Assembly (NCBI GenBank): GCA_016840125.1
Contig: JAEOSY010000102.1
Coordinates: forward strand, 1 to 10,348
Length of the DNA stretch: 10,348 bases
DNA from: Candidatus Helarchaeota archaeon
Lineage (GTDB): Archaea; Asgardarchaeota; Lokiarchaeia; Helarchaeales; HEL-GB-A
Reading direction: 5' to 3'
Shown here in pieces: positions 1 through 5,979 of this stretch (its first letter is position 1; the number at the start of each line of letters is the position of its first letter). The position numbers and the translations under genes are program-made. The notes beneath the pieces were generated by a model, which saw only the letters and a list, made by a program, of their open reading frames with translations, made no database searches and had not been told where the DNA came from.

Positions 1-39
1 CAATAAATCGAGACTTTCTTTTTCAATTTCAGTTGACAT
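1..39 (-). CDS. 5' fragment of an unidentified protein (first 13 codons)
   Basis: An ATG whose first base is at 39 on the minus strand opens a frame that stays open to the window edge and reads MSTEIEKESLDLL. No function can be read from 13 residues. There is no convincing ribosome binding site before it, but a TATA-like ATTTAAAT lies at 63-70, about 27 nt upstream of the ATG, which is the spacing expected if the mRNA starts at or next to the start codon (leaderless). The acidic and polar start looks like a cytosolic N-terminus. It is the same strand as the membrane protein gene at 149-871, about 110 nt downstream of it. Confidence 0.4.
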   Translation of the reverse strand, partial: MSTEIEKESLDLL

Positions 40-62
40 TAAAAATACTTTCGTTTAATGGG

Positions 63-70
63 ATTTAAAT
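63..70 (-). promoter_or_regulatory. TATA-like box for the left-edge gene
   Basis: The self-complementary ATTTAAAT matches the archaeal TATA consensus and is centred about 27 nt upstream of the ATG at 39. With archaeal TATA-to-start spacing this predicts a leaderless or nearly leaderless transcript. The rest of the gap 40-148 holds only a short potential hairpin (CCGA at 83-86 pairing with TCGG at 93-96, TTTTTG loop) and a T-tract; I see no gene in it. Confidence 0.35.
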
Positions 71-120
71 GTTTCGGCGCCCCCGATTTTTGTCGGAAAA
101 GATTACTTTTGCAGATCATG

Positions 121-128
121 AAAAAAAA
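121..128 (-). terminator. T8 tract after the seven-helix membrane protein gene
   Basis: Eight A on the plus strand give T8 on the minus strand, about 20 nt after the stop codon of the membrane protein gene. Archaeal RNA polymerase terminates mainly at such U-tracts without a required hairpin. The assignment rests only on composition and position. Confidence 0.4.
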
Positions 129-148
129 GGAGAAATGTTGATATTCCA

Positions 149-871
149 TTACTCAACTTTAGCTTTGATCTTAAAGAGGGCATAATAGAAGAAGAAGGTA
201 GAAATAACAAATAACGATCGAAATACCGTAGTAATATCTTCTGGAACTCCAAGTAATTCCACCACATAACCCGTTGCAAGTGCTAAACCGCCGATCCCTA
301 GTAATGCCGCTCTTTTACTACTGATTGAGGATGTTTTCCGGACTTTGAAGGCATAATAAATTAAGACAAAGATAGGTATGGACATGAGGGGGACGAGGGT
401 AAGAAAAGTAAGCACAGGGGTGAATTCAAATGGCAATCCAAAAAGTGGATCAAAGGTAATTTCGCCACCTGGTACTGCATCTTTTGTCGGATCCCACCAC
501 CAGAAAGCAACATAGATGACTGCAATAAAGCTTGTAATCGATGACAATATTAAAGCCCTTTTAGGGAAGACCATTTGAAAACCAAAGGCACAAAATGCAG
601 CAGCTGCGCATCCACTTAACGCCGTTGCAATAGCACCAAAGACTGTGATTGCTAAGAACTTATTAAAATAATCTTCAGTTAGAAACGCCATTTCAGCTAC
701 CAAAAATATCATTGCCATACCTATAAAAAGCGCACCAATCGCAATTAATAATGTCAGAGTATCTCTTTTCTCTCGATAGGATTTGAATGATTTCACTCCA
801 ATTATTATGCCAAGAATAATGGCAACCATTATTATTAAAACGCTTATGATTTCCCAAATTGATAAAGCCAT
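149..871 (-). CDS. Orphan seven-transmembrane-helix protein, unknown function
   Basis: I do not recognise a characterised family. Hydrophobicity gives seven helices at roughly residues 6-26, 39-60, 71-98, 106-126, 152-175, 187-206 and 216-233 of 240. Basic loops at 27-36, 103-105, 176-187 and the C-terminal tail alternate with acidic or neutral loops, so the positive-inside rule predicts N-terminus outside and C-terminus inside. The longest outer loop (127-151) follows a WWW triplet and contains an acidic, proline/glycine-rich stretch. This layout resembles the sensory 7TM modules found at the N-terminus of some histidine kinases, but no kinase or other output domain follows. The last helix has no mid-membrane lysine, so it is not a retinal protein. 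The start is firm: AGGAGA at 879-884 lies 7 nt upstream of the ATG. It is divergent from the TPP-enzyme gene. Confidence 0.8.
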   Translation of the reverse strand: MALSIWEIISVLIIMVAIILGIIIGVKSFKSYREKRDTLTLLIAIGALFIGMAMIFLVAEMAFLTEDYFNKFLAITVFGAIATALSGCAAAAFCAFGFQMVFPKRALILSSITSFIAVIYVAFWWWDPTKDAVPGGEITFDPLFGLPFEFTPVLTFLTLVPLMSIPIFVLIYYAFKVRKTSSISSKRAALLGIGGLALATGYVVELLGVPEDITTVFRSLFVISTFFFYYALFKIKAKVE

Positions 872-878
872 TTTGATA

Positions 879-916
879 TCTCCTATTCTTTGATATGTAG
901 TTAATCTATTATTAAA
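879..916 (-). promoter_or_regulatory. TATA-like box and ribosome binding site of the 7TM gene
   Basis: On the minus strand TTTAATAA (916-909) is followed about 25 nt later by an expected transcription start near 887, then AGGAGA (884-879) and the ATG at 871. The octamer TTTGATAT (plus-strand orientation) also occurs twice here, at 872-879 and 889-896, spaced 17 bp; its meaning is unknown. Confidence 0.35.
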
Positions 917-928
917 GTAAAATTCAAC

Positions 929-964
929 ATAAATATGCTTTGGAATTAATTCTTATTTTGGTGG
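929..964 (+). promoter_or_regulatory. TATA-like box and ribosome binding site of the TPP-enzyme gene
   Basis: ATAAATAT at 929-936 places transcription start near 958, immediately before GGTGG at 960-964, which sits 8 nt before the ATG at 973. This arrangement excludes the upstream in-frame TTG at 940, which would lie only 4 nt after the TATA box. A perfect 10-bp palindrome GAATTAATTC (943-952) lies between the TATA box and the predicted start and could be a repressor site; it may also be chance in AT-rich DNA. Confidence 0.4.
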
Positions 965-972
965 ATGGAATT

Positions 973-2679
973 ATGGTAAGTGTTCTGAAATTAATGGTGG
1001 ATGTATTGGTGGAAGCTGGCATCGACCATGCCTTTGGTATCCCTGGTGGCATTTCAATGTTCCTTTTTGAAGAAATTTATAAACGAAAGGAGCAAATTAA
1101 AACAATTGTTGCACGCCACGAAGGAGCTGCGGCTGCGATGGCAGATATGTATGGACGGCTCACTCATAAGCCCGGATTACTTGTAGGACAAGGGTTATGG
1201 ATTGGGACTAATGGTGCTTTTGGTGTTGTAGAATCGTTTTTAGCTGGATCGCCTATGGTTATTATTACTGAGTTTTCTGATTGGTATGGTCATAGTCAAC
1301 GAAATCCATATCAGCTCGGGACTGGGGAATACGGCTCAGTCAACCTCCCTAATATCTTTCGCTCTATGACCAAATATACAACGGTTGCTACAGAACCAGA
1401 AGAGATCGTTTATGGGCTCCAGCTTGCAATCAAACACGCAATTTCTGGTCGTCCCGGTCCAACGTGTCTCATAACTAGGTGGAATACAATGATGGCCCCA
1501 ATCGAAGATCCTTCAGCAATGGATCCCCCAATATATCCAGTGGAGAGTCACTTAAACGTGAGCCCACCTTGTATTAGTCCCACTGATGCAAAAAAGATTT
1601 CAGACCTTTTAATCGGGGCAACTAACCCTGTCATGATTTGCGGACGTGGAATTCATGCTTCATCGGCACAAGCGGAAGTTCAAGAGTTAACAGAGCTAGT
1701 TGGGATGCCAGTTGCCACCAGTTACTTGGGTAAGGGAAGCCTTGCCGAAAATCACGACTTCTCGACTGGAGTGATGGCGAGCTTAGGTCAAAAAGTAGCT
1801 AATGAAGTAATAAGACGCGCTGATCTAATTCTTGCTGTTGGAACAGGTCTTGCTCCTGAAAATACGTTCAATTGTAGTCCCAAATTTATTGATATCTCCC
1901 GACAGAAGATTATTCATATTGATATTGATCCCCGTAATGCTGCCTGGACTTTTCCAGTAACTCTAGGTATCACTTCAGATGCTAAATTAGCCTTACAGGG
2001 CATTATTAGTGCCATTAGAGCACAAAAACCGCAGATTGACATTCAAGCCAGAATAGCAGATCTTGAGGCTTTGAAAGAAAACCCTGCAAATGAATTTTTC
2101 ACCAGTAAACATTATACTTCAGATAAAACACCCATCCAACCTGAGCGTGTCGTTAAAGAATTTAATGATATTTTGCGTGAAGACGATATTGTAGTACTAG
2201 ATGGTGGAAATAATCGAATGTGGTTTACTAAATTATTCCAAACTAAAAAAGCTGGTCAACTTATTGGACCTGGAGGTGCCGCAGGGTTATCTTGGTGTAC
2301 AGGTGCAACAATGTGTGCTCAGATGCTTAATCCGGATAAAAAAGTATTTGGAGTAATTGGAGATGGGGGTATGCTAATGGCCCTGTATGCACTTGAGATG
2401 GTGAAACAATATAACTTACCGCTTACATATGTTGTTTTTAATAATTCCTCCTTTGGAAATGTACGCGATTACCTTACCCGTAAGACAAGAGGGCTTACAG
2501 AATATCCTGAGACCAATTTTGCAGATATTGCAACTACTATGGGGGTTGAAGGTGTTCGAGTAGAAGAACCTAGTGCGATTCGCCCCGCACTCGAAAAGGC
2601 GCTTGCAAGTAACAAACCCCTGCTATTAGATGTAATTGTGGCTAAAGCCTCAAATCTACGAATCCGGCTTAATCTCTAG
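973..2679 (+). CDS. Thiamine-diphosphate-dependent enzyme (acetolactate synthase/2-oxoacid decarboxylase superfamily)
   Basis: The 568-residue product shows all three domains of the family. The N-terminal PYR domain (about 5-170) begins VEAGIDHAFGIPGG and carries the RHEGAAAAMA motif, whose Glu50 should activate the thiazolium C2. The central domain (about 200-350) has GRG and the typical ILAVGTGL and IIHIDID strands. The C-terminal PP domain (about 390-550) has the Mg/ThDP motif GDGG starting at residue 463 and ending in FNN at 489-491. Acetolactate synthases, sulfopyruvate and benzoylformate-type decarboxylases and carboligases all share this plan, and residues here do not decide among them. 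The usual GPG turn of the PYR domain reads GQG, and no regulatory small-subunit gene is nearby, which argues against an ordinary biosynthetic acetolactate synthase. The start is chosen from the GGTGG site and TATA position. It converges with the aminotransferase gene, 25 nt away. Confidence 0.93.
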   Translation: MVSVLKLMVDVLVEAGIDHAFGIPGGISMFLFEEIYKRKEQIKTIVARHEGAAAAMADMYGRLTHKPGLLVGQGLWIGTNGAFGVVESFLAGSPMVIITEFSDWYGHSQRNPYQLGTGEYGSVNLPNIFRSMTKYTTVATEPEEIVYGLQLAIKHAISGRPGPTCLITRWNTMMAPIEDPSAMDPPIYPVESHLNVSPPCISPTDAKKISDLLIGATNPVMICGRGIHASSAQAEVQELTELVGMPVATSYLGKGSLAENHDFSTGVMASLGQKVANEVIRRADLILAVGTGLAPENTFNCSPKFIDISRQKIIHIDIDPRNAAWTFPVTLGITSDAKLALQGIISAIRAQKPQIDIQARIADLEALKENPANEFFTSKHYTSDKTPIQPERVVKEFNDILREDDIVVLDGGNNRMWFTKLFQTKKAGQLIGPGGAAGLSWCTGATMCAQMLNPDKKVFGVIGDGGMLMALYALEMVKQYNLPLTYVVFNNSSFGNVRDYLTRKTRGLTEYPETNFADIATTMGVEGVRVEEPSAIRPALEKALASNKPLLLDVIVAKASNLRIRLNL

Positions 2680-2692
2680 GGATTTTCAAAAG

Positions 2693-2698
2693 AAAAAA
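2693..2698 (-). terminator. T6 tract after the aminotransferase gene
   Basis: A6 on the plus strand reads T6 on the minus strand, 6 nt beyond the aminotransferase stop codon, inside the 25-nt gap between the two convergent genes. It is a weak candidate U-tract terminator. Confidence 0.25.
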
Positions 2699-2704
2699 GT
2701 AGAT

Positions 2705-4117
2705 TTAGTGTGGGATCAATTTTAAGACCGTATCAAAAGCTTGAACGAATTTCTCGAGGTCCTCGTCAGTATGTGCCATGGTAGCAAAGCCACTAGCACC
2801 CCGTTTCGTAATTATACCTTGCGACAACATCGCTGATGCAATTCGACCCACCATATCATTGCGATAGATGGCTTTTTCGACGTTGCCTGGAATCCGTATA
2901 TCTGTATTAATGGCAGCATAGGTCTTGTATTGGACAATTGATCTAAAATTATACGCAAAATAGGGGACACCATGAGATTCAAACAAATCATTCATCTTGG
3001 CAACGAACGTATCACCCATTTTTGCTGCCTTGTCCGCCGCATTCTCTTTCTCCATAAACTGTAATCCATAGTAGGTTGCCGCGGTTGTGATCGGATTACC
3101 GAGTAGGGTTCCCGATGCCATTACTTTTTCTTGTCCAGCTTCAATGCCGCTTGCAAAATAATTCATGATATCCGCCCGCCCCCCAAGTCCTCCGGTTGAG
3201 GGATATCCATGAGTGAGCAACTTTCCAAAGGCTGTTAAATCGGGCTTGACGCCGAAATATTTTTGGGCTCCTCCCATTCCCATACGAAACCCAGTAACCA
3301 CTTCATCAAAGATCAGGAGCGCTCCATATTTTTGACACAGTTCTTCAACCCCTTTATTGAAATCTGGGGCGACAGGTATATTTCCCGATTCAGGTCCCAT
3401 GGGTTCTACAATAACTCCAGCAATTCCCTTTTTCTTTTCAAAATCTTTGAATTTCTGCTCTAACATCTCGAGATCATTAGGCCATACTGAAACGATATCC
3501 TTAAAGCAATGTCGTGGAATGCCATGAGCCTCAAGGTCGCCAGAGCCAGGCACATGGGTATCATAGACCATTTGATCTGACCAACCATGGTAGCCGCCGC
3601 CTATTTTTATAATCTTCTTTTTCTTTGTGTATGTACGGGCAACCCTGATGGCTGCCATGTCGGCCTCCGTCCCGGATTGAAAGAACTTAAATAATTCAAT
3701 GCTTGGAACGTATTTTTTAATTAACTTGACTGCCTTCAACTCGTACTCATTCATATAATACATCCCAGGATTGCAGTCCTGTAATACTTCAACAATTTTA
3801 TCGCGTAATGGTTGGTATTTGTGACCGAGAATAATGGCTCCGGCACCGCTCAGCCAATCCACATATTCGTTAGAGTCAACATCCCAGAGCTTTGAACCCT
3901 TTGCACTCTTCATTGTCACGACAAAGGGATCACTAACCAACAATTGATGTTCATAGCCTCCGGGAATATTTTGTTTCGCTTCATCAAACAGCTTTTTCGA
4001 TGTCGGGCATTTCTGCGCCAACTCTTTCCGAATTTTTGCCATTGTGCCATCCGGGATGGGCTGAATTGGCCCTTCAACCAGCGTTTTGATTTTCTTCTGG
4101 ATCTCTTCAAATTCCAT
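2705..4117 (-). CDS. Class III PLP-dependent aminotransferase, glutamate-1-semialdehyde aminomutase-like
   Basis: The fold type I aminotransferase motifs appear in order (numbering from the chosen start, 470 residues): SGTEA at 148-152 (cofactor phosphate loop), YHGW at 176-179 (aromatic over the pyridine ring), IFDEV with Asp271 (pyridine nitrogen), FGK with Lys299 (Schiff base), and SGTLLGNP at 335-342. These resemble HemL and the many HemL-like aminotransferases. At 470 residues it is longer than typical HemL (about 425), with roughly 40 extra N-terminal residues, and no tetrapyrrole genes are near, so a role with another amino or 2-oxo acid is at least as likely as haem synthesis. Start: GAGGT at 4125-4129 lies 7 nt before the ATG at 4117 but only 1 nt before the ATG at 4123, so I choose 4117. 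It is divergent from the GTPase gene. Confidence 0.9.
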   Translation of the reverse strand: MEFEEIQKKIKTLVEGPIQPIPDGTMAKIRKELAQKCPTSKKLFDEAKQNIPGGYEHQLLVSDPFVVTMKSAKGSKLWDVDSNEYVDWLSGAGAIILGHKYQPLRDKIVEVLQDCNPGMYYMNEYELKAVKLIKKYVPSIELFKFFQSGTEADMAAIRVARTYTKKKKIIKIGGGYHGWSDQMVYDTHVPGSGDLEAHGIPRHCFKDIVSVWPNDLEMLEQKFKDFEKKKGIAGVIVEPMGPESGNIPVAPDFNKGVEELCQKYGALLIFDEVVTGFRMGMGGAQKYFGVKPDLTAFGKLLTHGYPSTGGLGGRADIMNYFASGIEAGQEKVMASGTLLGNPITTAATYYGLQFMEKENAADKAAKMGDTFVAKMNDLFESHGVPYFAYNFRSIVQYKTYAAINTDIRIPGNVEKAIYRNDMVGRIASAMLSQGIITKRGASGFATMAHTDEDLEKFVQAFDTVLKLIPH

Positions 4118-4161
4118 TTTCATAACCTCTGTCCCAATCGATTCAACTTAAACACCTTACA

Positions 4162-4173
4162 TATTTAAAAATA
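4162..4173. promoter_or_regulatory. Shared AT-rich TATA region between aminotransferase and GTPase genes
   Basis: TATTTAAAAATA can serve both directions. On the minus strand TTTAAATA (4169-4162) predicts a start near 4140 and a leader of about 20 nt containing GAGGT. On the plus strand TTTAAAAATA predicts a start near 4192 and a leader of about 30 nt containing GGGAGA at 4207-4212, 10 nt before the ATG at 4223. A second AT-rich box, AAATATATTA around 4186-4195, would put the start beyond the ribosome binding site and is less likely. Confidence 0.35.
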
Positions 4174-4222
4174 ATTCAATCTGTAAAATATATTAGATTA
4201 ATCCGTGGGAGAATAGCAATTT

Positions 4223-4738
4223 ATGGATACGATGTTTCGATTTAAGGTAGCGATAGTTGGTGAAGAGGGAGTTGGAAAAACGAGTTTGATCTTGAGATTT
4301 GTGAATGATTCGTTTAAAGACAATTATATCCCAACTCTGGGCGTCAATTTCATGATGAAAGATCTTCCCAACAATACCCGGTTAATTATTTGGGATATAG
4401 GTGGGCAAAACATATGGAAAGCAAAACTGCCTTTATACCTGAAAGGTTCTGATGGCGCCATAATTATCTATGATGTTACCCGCCCTCATACATTCAAGGA
4501 GGTAGACGCTTGGATCTCGAGAATACAGGAAATAGTGCGACAAGATCTTCCTTTTATTGTCGTGGCAAATAAAAAGGATTTAATTAAGGAGCGGAAAGTC
4601 TCAGAAGAGGAGGCAAAAAAATACTTGAACCACAAGAAATTTTCATTTTACTACGAATCTTCAGCTAAAACCGGCGAAAATGTCGAACTATTCTTTAAGC
4701 AAATTGCACAGATTTTGACAGAACATGCTGAATCGTAA
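4223..4738 (+). CDS. Ras/Rab-type small GTPase
   Basis: This 171-residue protein is essentially a bare G domain. P-loop G1 is GEEGVGKT (13-20); switch I has PTLGVNF with Thr38; G3 is WDIGGQ (57-62) with the catalytic-type Gln62; G4 is NKKD (116-119); G5 is SAKTG (147-151). IIIYDVTRPHTF (80-91) is typical of Ras/Rab proteins. G3 is mixed: Ras and Rab usually read WDTAGQE, whereas Arf and G-alpha proteins have the double glycine seen here, and the following Glu is Asn63. There is no C-terminal cysteine, so no prenylation, and no amphipathic or myristoylation signal is evident, so it is expected in the cytosol or held by a partner. Asgard genomes carry many such GTPases. No GAP, GEF, roadblock or longin gene is adjacent. 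It converges with the DsrE-like gene, 14 nt away. Confidence 0.95.
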   Translation: MDTMFRFKVAIVGEEGVGKTSLILRFVNDSFKDNYIPTLGVNFMMKDLPNNTRLIIWDIGGQNIWKAKLPLYLKGSDGAIIIYDVTRPHTFKEVDAWISRIQEIVRQDLPFIVVANKKDLIKERKVSEEEAKKYLNHKKFSFYYESSAKTGENVELFFKQIAQILTEHAES

Positions 4739-4752
4739 ATTAGATCTGCTTA

Positions 4753-5118
4753 CTAGAGTGAAATAACTAATTGTCCTTCTTCTTGGTATTCTAATAACAG
4801 ATCTGCCACTTTAAAAGAGGGCACTATTTTTACGCCGACCATAAGTTCTTCTTCCTTTAAGCCAATGATTTTCGCCCCCATATCACAGCAAATAAATTTA
4901 ATTCCCATTGCGATACATTCCAACATTTCCTCCTCATAGCGCATCCGATGCTGCTTTCCTTTTTTCCCCAGCAAAATTCCCATAGACCCCCATAAGACAA
5001 CAGTCACATCAAGGTCTTTCTTTCTATAATATTTAGCAAACCGTATTACTTCCATCGGGCTAGTAGATTCGTAAATCATATTTTTTAATAATAACAACAC
5101 TTTGGTTATTTTACCCAT
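4753..5118 (-). CDS. DsrE-like sulfur-relay family protein
   Basis: A small (121-residue) protein with the alternating strand-helix pattern of the DsrE/DsrF/TusD and DsrE2-like superfamily: an N-terminal strand KVLLLLKN, a helix PMEVIRFAKYY, a strand VTVVLWGSMG, and the conserved block with vicinal Cys77-Cys78 followed by DMGAKIIGLKEEEL. Cys78 matches the position of the persulfide-carrying or redox cysteine in this family. Characterised members transfer sulfur as persulfide or bind thiol ligands; which applies here is not visible. It has no membrane segments, so it should be cytosolic. Start: GGAGA at 5124-5128 lies 5 nt before the ATG at 5118, so the in-frame TTG at 5130 is rejected because it overlaps this site. 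It is divergent from the QueG-like operon, with a 12-bp palindrome between them. Confidence 0.85.
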   Translation of the reverse strand: MGKITKVLLLLKNMIYESTSPMEVIRFAKYYRKKDLDVTVVLWGSMGILLGKKGKQHRMRYEEEMLECIAMGIKFICCDMGAKIIGLKEEELMVGVKIVPSFKVADLLLEYQEEGQLVISL

Positions 5119-5144
5119 TTTTATCTCCAAGATCTAATTCAAAA

Positions 5145-5156
5145 GAAATTAATTTC
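5145..5156. promoter_or_regulatory. Perfect 12-bp palindrome in the divergent spacer
   Basis: GAAATTAATTTC is fully self-complementary and lies between the DsrE-like gene and the QueG-like operon, where a dimeric regulator could control both. It shares the core AATTAATT with the palindrome at 943-952 upstream of the TPP-enzyme gene. No unambiguous TATA box was found in this spacer for either gene. Confidence 0.3.
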
Positions 5157-5207
5157 AATTTTTTCAACATTTAATCAAAGATTTAAGAATTATGGGGTAA
5201 ACCGAGT

Positions 5208-5966
5208 TTGGAAATTGAAGTAATTACATTGAAGCTGATAAACGTTCTTAACGACTCCGGTATTTCAATCTATGGGATTACAAGTGCTAATCAAAAAAAA
5301 TCTATCTTTTCCAAAAAGTCTCCAAATTATATTTTAGAAAATGCTAAATCGGTATTATGCTTTGCTCAGCCAATTCCAAAGGGCATTTTATATGCCAAAT
5401 CTAGTAGTTTACCTCTTTTCTGGCGTTTCTCTAACATGGCTTATAGAAAGATGGATAATATTGCGAATGAATTATGTTTAATAATTGAAAGACAAGGATT
5501 CTCTGCTACTCCCATTTACAGTTGCTATCCTTGGAGTGTAATAGATCGCGATTTCTGGGGTGTCCTTCCCTTGGGCTTTTGGGCTGAAAAAGCAGGGATT
5601 GGACTAATGACAAAGTGTGGGTTACTTGCAAATTCGACATATGGTACCCGAATTTTATTAGGGGGAATAATAACCACTGCAGAATTATCTCCTTCACCTC
5701 CAATAAAGGAAGCAATCTGCCCCGAGGATTGTTTTGAGTGCATTGATGTGTGTCCGCCTAAAGCGATAAGCAAAGATGGAAAAGTAGATCATAATAAATG
5801 CGTACGTTATTCAGGAGCAAATCCATTACTTGAACTGTTGCTCAAGACTCCCGAGATTAAAGGGAAATATTCATTTGATCTGTTATTAAATACAATAGGT
5901 GTCGATGATCACGGAATGTATACATGCAATCAATGCATGAAAGCGTGTCCCCTAAATCAGAAATAG
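5208..5966 (+). CDS. QueG-like corrinoid/4Fe-4S oxidoreductase
   Basis: The 252-residue protein follows the epoxyqueuosine reductase (QueG) plan: an N-terminal domain opening SGISIYGITSA, then WAEKAGIGLMTKCGLL and YGTRILLGGI (125-153), which align without gaps to the QueG stretch AGLGWIGKN...YGSR, then two 4Fe-4S clusters. Cysteines are C171, C175, C178, C182-P (cluster I region), C198, and C240-x2-C243-x3-C247-P (cluster II). QueG uses cobalamin and two 4Fe-4S clusters to reduce epoxyqueuosine in bacterial tRNA. Here the protein is shorter than typical QueG, and the Asp that QueG has before the conserved WAEKAG block is not apparent (GVLPLGF instead). Archaea generally make archaeosine, so another reductive corrinoid reaction is likely. 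The start is TTG, the first possible start after an in-frame TAA, with GGGG at 5194-5197. It forms an operon with the exchanger gene 13 nt downstream. Confidence 0.82.
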   Translation: MEIEVITLKLINVLNDSGISIYGITSANQKKSIFSKKSPNYILENAKSVLCFAQPIPKGILYAKSSSLPLFWRFSNMAYRKMDNIANELCLIIERQGFSATPIYSCYPWSVIDRDFWGVLPLGFWAEKAGIGLMTKCGLLANSTYGTRILLGGIITTAELSPSPPIKEAICPEDCFECIDVCPPKAISKDGKVDHNKCVRYSGANPLLELLLKTPEIKGKYSFDLLLNTIGVDDHGMYTCNQCMKACPLNQK

Positions 5967-5969
5967 GTG
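5965..5969 (+). promoter_or_regulatory. Ribosome binding site overlapping the upstream stop codon
   Basis: AGGTG overlaps the TAG stop (5964-5966) of the QueG-like gene and lies 10 nt before the TTG start of the exchanger. This suggests translational coupling of the two genes and supports the TTG at 5980, since an in-frame TAA at 5971-5973 blocks anything further upstream. Confidence 0.5.
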
Positions 5970-5979
5970 TTAAACTCTC

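Noticed and set aside
149..871. Seven-helix protein as a rhodopsin (schizorhodopsin-like)
   Set aside because: The seventh helix has no lysine in the membrane middle; the only lysines are at its cytoplasmic end (residues 234 and beyond).
940..972. TTG at 940 as the start of the TPP enzyme
   Set aside because: It lies just after the TATA-like box, has no ribosome binding site, and adds 11 residues absent from the family; the ATG at 973 has GGTGG 8 nt upstream.
3263..3463. 66-codon plus-strand open frame opposite the aminotransferase
   Set aside because: It lies antisense to the PLP-binding core, and its low-complexity translation is a mirror of the real gene.
2705..4117. Aminotransferase called outright as HemL for haem synthesis
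   Set aside because: The motifs are shared by many class III aminotransferases, the protein is longer than usual HemL, and no tetrapyrrole genes are nearby.
5192..5224. Short frame ATGGGG... encoding ten residues across the QueG-like start
   Set aside because: It has no ribosome binding site, is very short, and overlaps the real start; a leader peptide cannot be argued from this alone.
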